From contig CM036168.1 of NCBI GenBank assembly GCA_020631735.1, forward strand, positions 97,940,932 to 98,004,931: DNA of 64,000 nt. Reading direction: 5' to 3'. The DNA is from Saccharum officinarum. Taxonomy: Eukaryota > Streptophyta > Magnoliopsida > Poales > Poaceae. The notes beneath the pieces are model-generated. The model saw only the letters and a list, made by a program, of their open reading frames with translations, was not told the origin of the DNA and did no database searches. Shown one piece after another: positions 10,831 to 22,173 of this stretch; position 1 is the stretch's first letter, and each line of letters begins with the position of its first letter. A program made the position numbers and the translations under genes.

Positions 10831-11532
10831 ACTCATCTATTGTTGTGCGCCAGGAAAAATTTCTTCTCCTAGTGGCTGCACGCCAGGTAGGGATGAAAAC
10901 GGACCGGATACGAACGGATATCATTGATATTACATTTGTTTTCATATTTCTGTACGGATTCGGATTCGAATATGGATGGTGTGAATCATGCCGGATAAAA
11001 TATGATTGGATATCGACATCGTAAATATGCGATTTGAGTATTCGGATACGGATACGGTATCGGATGTTGAATATCCTGACTCGGGATACGAACTAATCTA
11101 AACCCCTCTAAACGAATTCGGTCTCGAATACGGTAAAAATATTTGTACCGTTTTCATCCCTATGCCAGGAAACCGGTGCCAAAGTGGCGCGTCGGGGATT
11201 TGACTCATTAGCTTTCCTCGTCGGCCAGATGATCTGGAAAGAGCGAAACGAGAGGACATTCGGTGGGATGTCTACGTTATCGGCACAATTACCGGTAAGG
11301 ATTGTCAAAGAGGCCAAGGGGTGGTCCTTGGCGGGCTACGCTCGTATCCGAACGATACTAGAGCTGCTGTAGGGGGCTGTGATGTGTAGCTAGTCGCTCA
11401 TCGTGTTGTGTAATATCTCTTCTTTGTTATTTGTGGTGGAGGATCTGTTTGGTAATCATGCGATTGTAAGTTGAACCTGGCCCTTTCTGCCTCCTCTTAA
11501 TTAAAAACGTGCCACGGCACGGTCGCGAAAAA
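10831..11532 (+). mobile_element. 5'-truncated LINE with 18-bp target duplication
   Basis: The 3' part encodes the C-terminal LINE polyprotein tail (11184-11372; motif VGQMIWKERNERTF, typical of plant L1-like elements). An untranslated tail follows, ending CGGTCGCG and a short poly(A). An exact 18-bp duplication AAGAATTATGTTACTGGA flanks it at 10813-10830 and 11533-11550, the hallmark of target-primed reverse transcription. A MITE (10888-11162) later inserted in it. Confidence 0.85.
10888..11162. mobile_element. hAT-like MITE inside the LINE
   Basis: Perfect terminal inverted repeats TAGGGATGAAAACGG/CCGTTTTCATCCCTA, with GCCAGG flanking both sides (10882-10887 and 11164-11169). The interior is rich in GGATACGGAT-like repeats, as in the GGGATGAAAACGG MITE family of grasses. 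Confidence 0.75.
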
Positions 11533-11702
11533 AAGAATTATGTTACTGGAAAGAATATGCATTCAGGCAACATGTTCATCTAATGATGATGTCCACGTGG
11601 CATATTATGCTTTTAAAGGCAGATTTTATTTTAATGCATTTAGGTAATTTATTTGACCCACATAGTGTATACAAAAGTTTTTCATAAAGCACACTTCATA
11701 AG

Positions 11703-13182
11703 CTAGATGAGTCCTTTTCTCCTAAAGCAATCCACGGTGTCCTTGATGGTTTCGTCCAGTGGAGTGAAACGAACACCCAATTTGATCAATTTCTTGGAAG
11801 GTTCCTTTGCTCTCACCACCCAGCCTTGCTTGTCCTCCCGGATTCTATTTTGAAAAGAAAACATTAGCAAATTGGAGAACATTTTATAACCGTTAAGGTG
11901 GTTTTCATAGATGTGTCACCTCTGAACCGGATGTTCAGGGTAAAGATCAGCAATCTTATTGGCCAAATCAACCAGGCGTTCAACCGATTCGATGCATAAG
12001 TGGCGTCCTTGCGCTGATGGGTTCTCGTACAACATTATCAGGGAGTGCACAACGTCTCTCACATCAACACAGCCCATGTAGATGTTGTCCAAGTCAAGCC
12101 TCTCGCCTGGGTAGTTTGCACTCTTAGAAGCTATACACTTGTATTTTTTTTAGAAAAGGGAATATATTGATATCCCAGCTTCTACATCGACTAATGCATA
12201 TGACTGTACTACCATGAGCATATACGTATTAACTGACCTCCCAGAATTTGCAGCAACAGACGCAGACTGGCGTTAACTGATGGTGTTAACATTGGGCCCA
12301 ATACCATCCCTGGATTGAGCACAGCTATCTGCAACCCCTCCTGTTCGGCAAACTCCCATGCGGCCTTCTCTGCCAGTGTTTTGGATACGCTATACCAAAT
12401 CTGCAACTCAGAGCATAAGTAAATGAGCACAAGCATGAAGCCCTGAACCAAAGCATCTGCAACAGTGCAGCAAAACAGCCAGTATGGAGATACAGTTTAC
12501 CTGAAGCTTCTTGAGCAGCTCAACGTCGGCCCAACAGTCATCATCTATGACCTTGCCCGCAGGCCAGTTGGGATTCGGCACCATGGCCGCCTGTGACGAC
12601 ATGAGCACAACGCGGCCGACTCCACAATCTTTCGCGGCACGCAGAACGTTGAGCGTGCCTTTCACCGCAGGTTCCAGCAGCTCCTTCTGCATGCATGCGC
12701 GGAAACCAGTACAAGTGTTACCTACTCGCGCAATCGGATTACGCGACGACCGATCGGGTGATCATGGAGAAAAGAATTGCCTCCGGATCTTCTGCCTGCA
12801 GTATCATAGGAGACGCCAGGTGGAAGACGCCGTGGGCGCCTTCGATCGCTGGCCGAACGGAAGGAGGGTCGACGAGGTCCATCTGGAACAGCCGGAGACG
12901 CGTGTCGGCGCCGCCCATGGCCTGCAAGTGCTTCGTCTCGCCCTCATCTTCTGCAGCGAAAGATTCAGCCGGCCACTGAATTTGATGCTACACGTCGAGC
13001 AGAGCAGGAAGGGGTCTGTGAGCTGAGCCAGCATCGGAACACATGTGTCACTTACGGAGGTTCTTCACGGTGGCGTGGACGGTGTAGCCGCGGTCAAGGA
13101 GGCAGCGGACGAGCCAGGAGCCAATGAAGCCGCTGGCGCCCGTCACGCAGACGAGGAGGCCGCCGTCCCCGGCTGCCGCCAT
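11703..13182 (-). CDS. Cinnamoyl-CoA-reductase-like SDR, copy B (six exons, intact)
   Basis: Join, in transcript order: 13056-13182, 12781-12950, 12501-12686, 12238-12400, 11920-12106, 11703-11844. The total is 975 nt in one open frame (324 aa). Extended short-chain dehydrogenases of this family reduce CoA thioesters, aldehydes or ketones with NADPH in the cytosol. Visible motifs are [10 protein letters not shown] (Rossmann glycine motif, residues about 12-21), LMSS (catalytic Ser region), YSVSK (YxxxK) and LNPGMVLGP. The NWYCYGK box of lignin-pathway CCRs is absent, so the substrate is open: a phenylpropanoid-like aldehyde or a specialised metabolite. All introns have AG acceptors, and the exon-2 donor is GC. 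The Met at 13182 gives the family-typical short N-terminus. It shares intron phases with copies A and C. Confidence 0.88.
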
Positions 13183-13754
13183 TTCGTTGCCCCGGCGTTG
13201 GTGGCCTGGCCTGCCCGCCTGCCACTCTTAAATTCGCACGGAATCACCGGTGTCGCAGTCGAACCGAAGGCGCGAGCCGGCACGTGGAAAGAGACGGAGC
13301 AACGTTCGGCCTCCGGTGCCTCGCGCGACTAGCAGCGCCCCGCCCGGCGTCCACAAGCAATAGCTGCCACACAGACGTGTCATACTGTGAAAAAAAATCT
13401 TGCTACTCGTCGATGGAGACGTCCCAACAAGCAAGCCGGTATCCGTGGTTAAAAGTTCTCTCTTTAGCAGGGCTTTCTGACTTTTTCTCGGGCTCCGAGA
13501 GAAGTGATTTTATGGCCAAAAGAGATCAATTCTCTTGAAATTTTCAAAATCACGACGAAGAATCACTTCACAGAATCAAAAGAACCTATTTTTTTCAGCT
13601 CTCAGCCTCTTAGTTATAGAATCAGCAGAGAAGCACTTCTCTCTAAAAAAAATGTTTGGCAGGGCTCCCGCTGCATTTAGCCAAGAATCGGCTCTGAGAG
13701 CTTTGCCAAACATGGCCTTAAACTCGACCACTATGATGTCATACTTAATTATTG

Positions 13755-13835
13755 GCTAGCATTCCTTGAAGAAAAGTCCTGGGAATCCATCTGGCCTCGG
13801 CGTATTGTCCTTTAGCATTTGAGAAGTTGCTCTTG
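13755..13835 (-). pseudogene. LINE reverse-transcriptase relic
   Basis: The minus strand reads TPRPDGFPGLFFKEC then a stop, matching the conserved PGPDGF...FF block of plant LINE RT. It is cut on one side by the transposon starting at 13843. Confidence 0.6.
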
Positions 13836-14179
13836 ACACCGTGGGCCCGTTTGGTACCGATTATGGATCAACTTCTGGAGCAGTTCAGAGCTGTTCTACG
13901 CCAAATGGCCTCCACCTGCTCAGCTTCACGCCATGAGCCCCAGAATTTCAGCTAAGACAAGGGAGGAGAGAGCGAGGAACAGCCAAAAATTCTAGCTTCG
14001 CCTAGCTTCACCTGTGTCTGGTGGGGTCCATCTTCACCATGATCTCTTTTGCTCCCATGTCCGTACGCACGACGGAGGCGATAGCACACCGAGGAGTGAC
14101 GGCATGCCTGTGTGGGGAGGGGCCACGATGCGGGGAAGGCGCCGCACCGCTGAGGAGGTGCAGAGGCGTCGGGAGGCCC

Positions 14180-16020
14180 GAATTTTTTACTATTTGGCCC
14201 TTTTTTAAAAAAAAATTACGTTTAGATCCTTGGGCGAAGTAAACTCAACTTTGGACCCTGGGCATGGCGTCGAGGTTACACGTCTCGACGCCGTGACTCA
14301 CGGCGTCGAGCTTCGTGGTCCTATTTGACGTGGCAGATGATCTGGCAGACAGCTCGACGCCGTGATCTACGGCGTCGAGCCTGGATTCATCTGATTACTT
14401 TGCTGGGGGCTTCACTAGCTAGTAGTGTATAGGAGTAGTACTTTAGATCAAATTGAGAGTCTGGGTGGCCGGCTGGCCGCACGCCGCGCTTTGCGTTGCG
14501 TCCATCGCAAGCTGTGCGCCGGCCGCTGCGCTCTGTCTCAGCCTCTGCCCTCTGCTCTCCTGGGCTCCTGGCCGGTGGCCATCCTTCTCGTTACCTCCTC
14601 TGACGGCGCGAGTGAATTCGACCGGTCCGCTTTTTCCACAATATTCTTGCAGGTCCCTTGTCTGCCGCCTGCCGACGGCCAGAGGGTCTCCTCTTTTCGT
14701 CGGCGGCCAGTGCTTTTGCTCCGCCAATGGCGTTTTTGTGTGCTTCGCCTTCGCGCGTACGGTGGTCGGTGGGAGTTAAAGGGGCTACATCCTACGTAGA
14801 GGTAGAGTACATGGCAATGCCATGCGAGTTCGAATAAAAGGCGCCGCCTTCAAATGTGGAGGGAAGCAAAGCTCTGGCGCGCTCCCTTTCGCCACCGGCT
14901 AGCCGCGAACCGTCCGTCCGTCTCCAGCAAGTGTACGCCGTGTGCCAAAAGCAGCAAAGCAACTGCCTGCAAACTGCACCTGGATCCATATGCTTCGATT
15001 CGGCATAGCCATGGTGGAGTATACAGAGCGCACAGTATCGTATTGTCACCGTTATTTGCTTCGCTACAAGTATGTATATGTCGCGCATGCCTCCGGCGGC
15101 CTGCCCATCGGCAATGACCAATGATTGGGAACCAGTGTGGCTGCGAGTTGCAACCTCAGCACTTGCCACGTAGCTAGAGTGGACCTGGTCACCCGCAGAG
15201 ACACAGACACAGGGTTGGTGTGTGACTAATAAATCTGACAATGGTCATGATTAGTTCCCCAAATTCACCATAAATTCTACTATGCAAAAATAAGATTCTC
15301 CGTCACATCAAAATACCGGTACATGTATGGAGTACTAAATGTAGATGAAATCAAAAACTAATTGCACAGTTTTATTGTACTTTGCGAAACGAACGTTTTT
15401 AAGTCTAATTAATCAATGTTTGGACAATTATTATCCAATAAAAACAAAAATGCTAGTGTCGCTACAGTGATTCGGGATCCCGATTTGGGAATCTAAACAA
15501 GGCCAATGCGTGCAATGCCGCCGGCGATGCAGATCGGGTTAGTAACCATGGCAGCAGTTGCTGCTGCGATTCATTCGTTGGGTCATGGACGGCTCGTGGT
15601 AGACGCAGAGTGCAGTAGTAGGCTGGGCTCGAACTTTCATCTCTGCATGCGCAGCGCAGTGGTCGTACTCTCGTAAAGTCGTACGTGCTACTAATGCCGT
15701 GACACGTCGCCCCCAAAGGCTGGGGGCTTCACTTGCTAGCAGTAAGCCCCCAGCAAAGTAATCAGATGAATCCAGGCTCGACGCCGTAGATCACGGCGCC
15801 GAGCTCGACGTCGTAGATCACGGCGCCGAGCTGTCTGCCAGATCATCTGCCACGTCAAATAGGTCTACGAAGCTCGACGCCGTGAGTCACGGCGTCGAGA
15901 CGTGTAAGCTCAACGCCATGAATCATGGCGTCGACCCGCAGGGTCCAAAGTTGAGTTTACTTCGCCCAAAGGTCTAAACGTGAATTTTTTTTAAAAAAAG
16001 GGTCAAATAGTAAAAAATTC
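14180..16020. mobile_element. Element with ~245-290 bp terminal inverted repeats built of palindromes
   Basis: Left arm 14180-14424 and right arm about 15733-16020 are inverted copies, starting GAATTTTTTACTATTTG. Inside each arm are palindromes such as CTCGACGCCGTG...CACGGCGTCGAG; the right arm has extra palindrome units. CGGGAGGC flanks both sides (14170-14177 and 16024-16031), compatible with an 8-9 bp target duplication, so a Mutator-like or foldback element is likely. The interior (14425-15732) encodes no recognised transposase and contains another MITE. GC-rich interior frames match nothing I know. Confidence 0.6.
15249..15505. mobile_element. MITE (TCTAAACAAGGCC type)
   Basis: Contains the typical CTACTATGCAAAA, CCGTCACATCAAA and ATGGAGTACTAAATGTAGAT blocks and ends GGGAATCTAAACAAGGCC. 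The same family occurs at about 22926-23428, and related blocks at about 27180 and 50896. Confidence 0.6.
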
Positions 16021-16638
16021 AGCCGGGAGGCGCGTTGTGGCCAGGGCATCGAGGCACGGGAACACGGAGGCGCTGCCGGCCGGGGAGAGCAGGGTGTGCA
16101 GTGGGCATTGTCATGGGGAAAGAGAGGCATCGGGAGAGAGAAGACCGCCACGACTCGTGAGGAAGAAAGAGGAGAGGTCGAAAAGAAAAACAAAGAGAAC
16201 AACAAAAGGGTATAATGGTCATTTTATATTTTTCATCAGTTAGGAGAAGTTGTTTTACCAAATGGTTCCAGCTTTACCGGTAAAACTGCTTTTCGAGCTA
16301 AAATCACAAATAACTGTTTCACCTGAGCTGTACCAAACATGCCATTTCTCCTTCAAGACCGGGGCATCAAGAGTTGATAGGTGGAGGTTCAAAGTGCTGC
16401 AGTTTAGGTCTCTTTCTCACTCCTGGGCCCTGGGCCACTTATTGTGTCCAATAAGGTTGCAATCTCACAATTCTATGCATGAATGAGACTAATAAAGAGA
16501 AAATTAACGAGGTTCAGTTACAAAGATCCATGCAACGAAAGCAAGAAAGGCATGGTCTACAATCTACAGAGATGCCCATATGCAACATTCCTTCATGTGA
16601 CAAAAAAAAAACAGATGTCTACGCAATCACGCAATTTA

Positions 16639-16798
16639 GGACGTCCTAGTACGCCGTTTGTTTTGAGCGGAGGGGTGAGGATACTTTATTTTTGTTCGTT
16701 GCGGTAACCTTGGTTACCAGACTTGCTGTTTGTTTTGGGTGGACTCTTTCTGCTTAATGAAAAACGCGTCCAGGGGCGGGCGTGATCGCGAAAAAAAA
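16639..16798 (+). mobile_element. LINE 3' tail fragment
   Basis: The untranslated tail of the same LINE type as at 10831-11532 (TCTGCTTAATGAAAAACGCG...GGCGTGATCGCG then poly(A)). It is flanked by an imperfect 16-bp duplication, GCAATCACGCAATTTA (16623-16638) and GCAATCTAGCAATTTA (16799-16814). It is severely 5'-truncated, with no coding part left. Confidence 0.7.
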
Positions 16799-16827
16799 GC
16801 AATCTAGCAATTTATCCAGCATACGTT

Positions 16828-17234
16828 CTAGATGAGTCCTTTGCTCCTGAGACAGTCCACAATGTCCCTGATAGTTTTGTCAAAGGGAGTGAAACAAACA
16901 CCCAAACTGATCAGTTTCTTGGACGGATACTTTGACCTCATCACCCATCCTTGCTCGTCCTTATGGATTCTGATGTGAAAACAAGAGCTTAGCATATGCG
17001 AGGAACTACACCTGATGAGAAGACGTCATTTCTGATAGCTGCATCACCTGTGAACTGGGAGCTCAGGGTAAAGATCAACAAGTTTATCGGTGAGATCAAT
17101 CATCCGTTCGATGGACTCAAGGCATAAGTGGCGTCCTTGTGCCCATGGGTTCTCGTACAGCACTATGAGAGATTGTGCTACATCTCTGACATCTACACTA
17201 CCAATGTGGTAGGCGTCCATGTCAAGTCTCTCAC
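16828..17234 (-). pseudogene. Duplicated CCR-like exons 5 and 6 (partial copy)
   Basis: Exon 5' (17048-17234, 187 nt) and exon 6' (16828-16969, 142 nt) have exactly the lengths of exons 5 and 6 in copies B and C, with intact AG acceptors, a GT donor and an open frame to the stop (ending LRSKGLI). No exons 1-4 occur in the roughly 330 bp before copy C's own last exon. It is either a broken tandem copy or an alternative pair of terminal exons for copy C: splice phases are compatible with copy C's exon 4. Encoded motifs such as [19 protein letters not shown] match the family. Confidence 0.75.
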
Positions 17235-17563
17235 CTGCATGCACATTGCACAGCGTGCAGTGCACTCTTAGAATTAGTTAGTTACTACTCCGTATAGTAG
17301 TATGCTTGAATTGTGTAAAGCAGTCAAAGTTTTGGTCTTAGACGGCAATATCGCAACAAAGGAAAAATGTAAAAATGAACAAAGGGAAAGAAAGGAGAAG
17401 AAAATAGAAAAAAAAACACGTCATTTAGAAATGTATTATTTGCGTTCTGGCAGTTTATTTTCACCTTACAACAGTTTTTGAACAACACATTTTCACATTC
17501 AGCCAGCTGGATGAGATACTCGATATTTCTCTAATTTTCCTCTGAAGAAATCCGCGTGACGCG
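17235..17563. other. Spacer between the duplicated exons and copy C
   Basis: AT-rich, with no CCR-like exon 4 and no other gene visible. Confidence 0.5.
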
Positions 17564-19056
17564 CTAGATGAGTCCTTTGCTTCTAAAGCAGTCCATAGTG
17601 TCCGCGATAGTTTTGTCCAATGGAGTGAAACGGACACCCAAATTGATCAGTTTCTTGGAGGGGTCCTTTGCCCTCACCACCCAGTCTTGTTTGTCCTCTT
17701 GGATTCTAATGCGAAAAGAAGATATCAGCAAGTGAAGACCAACGCGCAACCGGCGAAAGGTCTGGTGGTGTTCTAAGAGATGCATATATCACCTGTAAAC
17801 TGAAAATTCAGGGTAGAGATGAGCAAGTTTATTGGTGAAATCGATCATCCGTTGAGAGGACTCCAGGCATAAGTGGCGTCCCTCGGCAGATGGGTTCTCA
17901 TACAGCACTATCAGAGACTGTGCAACGTCTCGGACATCAACACAGCCAATGAAGAACTCGTCCATGTCATACCTCTTCCCTGCCAAGGTTAATTGTACTC
18001 TTAGAAAAAAGAAAACGTACTCATACCAAATGAGCTTCAAGCTGAAGCCTGTGTTGTTGCAGTGCAGATGACTGACCTTCAATGATCTGAAGAAACAATT
18101 GGAGACTAGCCATGATAGAGGGCGTCAAAGTAGGGCCCAACACCAGAGCTGGATTGAGCACAACGAGCTGCAAACCTGCGTTTTCGGCGAAGTCCCATGC
18201 AGCCTTCTCTGCCAGTGTTTTAGAGACGTTGTACCAAAGCTGCCACGACATGTAATTAGCACAGTCCTAACTCCTAAGCTTACTACTAATACACTGAATG
18301 TCTGAACTGGATCGTGCATGCAAGTAGCTAGCAATTCTATTAGGATAAATCTGTCAGTGTGGAATGGACCTAAAAGAAAACCATGTACCTGAAGTTTCTT
18401 GAGCTGCTCAATGTCGGCCCAGGAGTCCTCGTCTACGACCTTGTCAGCAGGCCACTCAGGATTTGGTACCATGGCCGTCTGCGATGACACCATGACAACA
18501 CGGCCGACTCCGCAGTCTTTCGCGGCGCGGAGGACGCTGAGCGTGCCCTTCAGCGCAGGCTCCACCAGCTCATTCTTCAATCAAGCAGCGGAAACACCAA
18601 TTTATCAGCACGGATTTTTCAACAGTGTCTGATTAAATATGGACAAGGATCGAATTGCCTCGGGGTCTTGTGTAGGGTGCAGGATGACCGGAGAAGCAAC
18701 GTGGAAGACGCCGCGGGCGCCCTCGACCGCCGGCCGCACGGAGTCGGGTTCGAGGAGGTCCATCTGGAACAGCCGGAGCCGCGAGTCCGCTCCATCCAGG
18801 GCCTGAAGGTGCTTCGTCTCGCTCTCGTCCTCTGAACGAACAGACAGTTTCCATTCGGTGAAGCGAGCGCAGTGGCAGGCATGCGCGCGAAGGTAATAAG
18901 GAAACAGAGAGATCAAAGAGCATGTCACGCACCGAGGTTCTTGACGGTGGCGTGGACGGTGTAGCCGCGACCGAGGAGGAGGCGGACGAGCCAGGAGCCG
19001 ACGAAGCCGCTGCCTCCCGTCACGCAGACGAGGCTGCCGCCGCCGTGAGATGCCAT
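17564..19056 (-). CDS. Cinnamoyl-CoA-reductase-like SDR, copy C (six exons, intact)
   Basis: Join, in transcript order: 18933-19056, 18659-18831, 18389-18574, 18077-18239, 17793-17979, 17564-17705. The total is 975 nt (324 aa) with no internal stop. It is the same NADPH-dependent reductase family as copy B. Exon 1 carries [11 protein letters not shown], exon 4 carries YNVSK (YxxxK) and LNPALVLGP, and the protein ends CFRSKGLI. Exon 2 has one more codon than copy B (PTQDPE) and exon 1 one fewer, so overall length is equal. The exon-2 donor is GC, as in A and B. Substrate is unknown, since the CCR signature NWYCYGK is absent. A duplicate of its last two exons lies 330 bp downstream. Confidence 0.88.
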
Positions 19057-19515
19057 CGCGACACACGACAGACAGGGGAGCTCAGGTAGTCAGGTAGGTG
19101 TGCCGTCTGCCGCTGTGCTTTACTCAGGAAGGCAGAGACAAACATGTGCCGCTCTCAGTGGTCAGTGCCCGGCACACACACCATGGCCAACCGACCAAGT
19201 GCACGTTTGGCGCGTGGCGAGGCCCACGGGCGCGTGACGACGCAGGCAGCCGCACAACCAACAACAGGCATACAACAAGTGAACAAGGGCTGTCTACCTC
19301 TTATGACTTATCCGAGTGCTGTTATTGGAGCCGTGGAAAATTACTGAAAACAGCACATCAATAATCGAGTGTTTCAGTCGAAGCAAACACCCGAATTAGA
19401 AGCCAACGGACAGATGTTATGTTTTTGTTTTGTGGATTGTCCATTCCTTCATAACATGCGGCCCGTTGGCTAAAAAGGCCAGACGGACTGTGTTGTGTCA
19501 AGATTAATCTATATA
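19057..19515. other. Upstream region of CCR-like C
   Basis: Presumed promoter DNA of copy C up to the Helitron boundary. I see no convincing TATA box and no gene. Confidence 0.4.
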
Positions 19516-19526
19516 CTAGCTGGTCC

Positions 19527-19544
19527 CCCGCGCTTCGCCGCGGG
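19527..19544 (-). other. Helitron 3' terminal hairpin
   Basis: CCCGCG/CGCGGG stem with a 6-nt loop, 7 bp from CTAG: the expected 3' signature. Confidence 0.75.
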
Positions 19545-21099
19545 ATGGATTTTGTTTGGCTGGTACGCACGCCTACAATACATAGATCCTTCTTAAGAGT
19601 AAAGAATAGGTTGGCTGTGTAACACATACATATGGTCATAAAAAAAAACACATACATATAGCCAAAGGAATAACAATGAATCTGAGAATAGATACTTATC
19701 ATATGGGAAACAATACACAAGTCACCTGTAACTGAAAACATGAAAAATGTAGGCCAATATACAACTATGAATCTGAGAGTAGAGAAGGTGTCATAGTGAG
19801 TTCTCTGTTAATAGAAATAGCATCCTTTATCCGAGGACGTTGTGATCGAAGACAGAAACTGCTGCATTCTTGAAGCACGACACCTCTATAAGTTAGAAGA
19901 CCTTCGAAATCATTGGGCCAAACCAAAGTAGGCTGCATCTATATGTTGACATAAATGGACAGTATTAGTAGTAATCCTAACTGGAAAACTATGTGGCGTA
20001 CTGTACTGTACATGTTCATGGATACTGAAAGCATGTCATTAGTGCCACACACTGATCAGCTTCATGATCATTTTTTGAAATTTGGATAAGAAAATTCATT
20101 ACCTGATCTCAGAGGAAGATGGTATGGGCACCCGAAACATACAGTGTCGCTCGTGCCTGCATTCCCTTGACTAATTAGATGCTGTGAGAAATATATCACT
20201 GTAAATTAGGGAAGAAGATAAAATTACAATTGAGGAGCATAATGATATAACATTCATTGACCTCAATATTCATAAGTTCTTCTGCAAATAGTAAATAATC
20301 TAGACGTTAAACATTTAAGCATGAGATCCATCACTGTAACTTCAGCGAAGCAAATGAATGGCCACATTGGCAGCCTACACCATGTTCATGGCAAAGCAAC
20401 ATTGCAATTATTAAATGGTAAATCATTGACAGCACAAACTGTTAGTATGAGACAAAAAATAAGAAATATTTGTGGACCAGATAGTATTGAGAGTATCTGG
20501 GAGATTTGTAAAAGGACAACGGCGATAGTAACCATTGTGTTTGGTTACATAATCTATCGTAATGTATCATCGACACTTGTGAATGAAAAATACACTATAT
20601 AATACATATGTAATAATAGAAAATAAAATCATGTGTAACTAAGAATAGCACATAGATAAATAGATACATATATAGGAAGCTCAGGAATATGACATTAACT
20701 GAGGCATGCACAGGAGGCTTTAAAGGTAGGTTCAATTGATGATCAAAGTCCTTACCTCCTCCTTGTCGATCTTGAAGTATCAAACAAATTTTATACAACG
20801 TCTGGTCTTCCTTTTATTGAAAGGCATCCGAAACCCCATCAGCATCCTGCGTCATTCCTTCAGTTGTTCCTGAAATTAAGCATTCGAAATTTATATATAA
20901 GAACCTAATCTAAGCATATCAACAGAAACAGGCACTATGAGGCAAAAAATCCTAACAATAACTGAATCATTTTTTGCATCTTTTCATCTCAAGTCTGGTT
21001 GTGAATGGCTAATTGGAAAAGAAAAACACAAGAATTCCCAAGTGCACTGAACTGCTGGCTGCAGACATGATGAATCTTCACAGCACCCAAACTGGAGAA

Positions 21100-21390
21100 T
21101 GCATGGATAGTCATGATAGCATACACTAAACCTGACAGTGCAGCTATATAAAATTGATATGAAACGTCGCAGCACCCAAACTGGAGAATCAATGAATACC
21201 CATGATGGGATACACCAAACCTGACAATGCAGCTATACAACAACAACAACAACAACATAGCCTTTTGTCCCAAGCAAGTTGGGGTAGGCTAGAGATGAAA
21301 CCCAAAAGAGACAATAAACAGAGAGATATGCATGGATAGTCATGATAGCATACACTAAACCTGACAATGCAGCTATATGAAATGATAATG
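21100..21390. repeat. Three ~60-bp repeats plus a SINE-like fragment
   Basis: Repeats of ATAGCATACACTAAACCTGA-type sequence at about 21102-21160, 21187-21236 and 21329-21385. Between them, 21237-21310 has ACAACAACAACA followed by CAAGCAAGTTGGGGTAGGCT, a block common at the ends of dispersed short repeats in plants. Confidence 0.5.
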
Positions 21391-21803
21391 CTGTAGCTAT
21401 ACATTTAATTGGGGGAAAAAAGAAAGGTTTGAGCTGCAAGAACAAAGCATGATACTGAAAGTTACTGCTTACACAATCATGAAGCTATTGAACTCTTCTT
21501 TGAAGATCATGCAAAGCTAGTAAGAAAAAATAGTAGCTTATACAGTGGCCGGTCTGTAGGTGGTTGTAAAAGTGTATGGAGATAACTAAACTTCCTAGCT
21601 GCTGCAGTCATATGGTTTCTGCATGGATCAACGTGAGCAACATCCAGGTGTGGCAATTCTGAGTGGGGACACAAATAGTAAGGCAGTAAGGCACAAACTC
21701 TTAGTGCGATACAACTTGCATTCCTTGGTTTAGCCATCATTTGGAACCTGAAAGTGCATTGGATATCTGGAACACGGAGACAAAACCAGAGAAGGATTAA
21801 TAC

Positions 21804-22173
21804 TTGCCTCTTGAAAGCTTTGGCGAAGAGGTAGCAACTTCCCCCTCTCAGTTCCAGTGAAAATCAACTTTTGCTTAATCACCGAGGAGGTCCAATTCCT
21901 GTTAAGTTGAACAGAAAGTGATGAAATAACAAATGAAACAGACCTAATTTAGGTTGATATTTAGAGGAAGGAACTCACTTTCTTCCAACAATGACTCCAA
22001 TTGCATCATGCATTATAGTGCGTGCAAGAGCCTCGATTGAATGGGGCAAAGCGGCACTGAACAGAGACCGAACTATTGAAGGATTGGAACAGACGTCAAC
22101 AACTGAATCAAGCACTTCAACAAATCCAAGCTCAAAAAGTTTATCAGATTCATCGAAGACAAGGTATTCCACA
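21804..22173 (-). pseudogene. Captured DEAD-box RNA helicase fragment (RH57/ROK1-like)
   Basis: Two exons, 21979-22173 and 21804-21898, join in phase (AGAAA | G). Exon one reads VEYLVFDESDKLFELGF, containing motif II as DESD, then LFSAALPHS (motif III, usually SAT, here SAA), then ARTIMHD and VIVGRK. Exon two reads SSVIKQKLIFTGTERGKLL. This order and wording match the RH57/Rok1p ribosome-biogenesis helicases. Only about 95 codons remain, with no ATP-binding (GKT) or C-terminal motifs, so it cannot be an active helicase. It lies inside a Helitron in the same orientation, hence capture is likely. Confidence 0.75.

Larger units (their letters stand above)
13843..16343. mobile_element. hAT-like MITE split by a later insertion
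   Basis: Outer ends GGGCCCGTTTGGTACCGA and, inverted, GGCATGTTTGGTACAGC are imperfect inverted repeats of the GTTTGGTACAG MITE type. I could not confirm a target duplication. The middle is occupied by the long-inverted-repeat element at 14180-16020. Confidence 0.5.

Noticed and set aside
13440..13735. Possible MITE with GCAGGGCTTTCTGA...CTTTGCCAAACATGGCC ends
   Set aside because: The flavour is right, but the inverted ends do not align well and no target duplication is visible.
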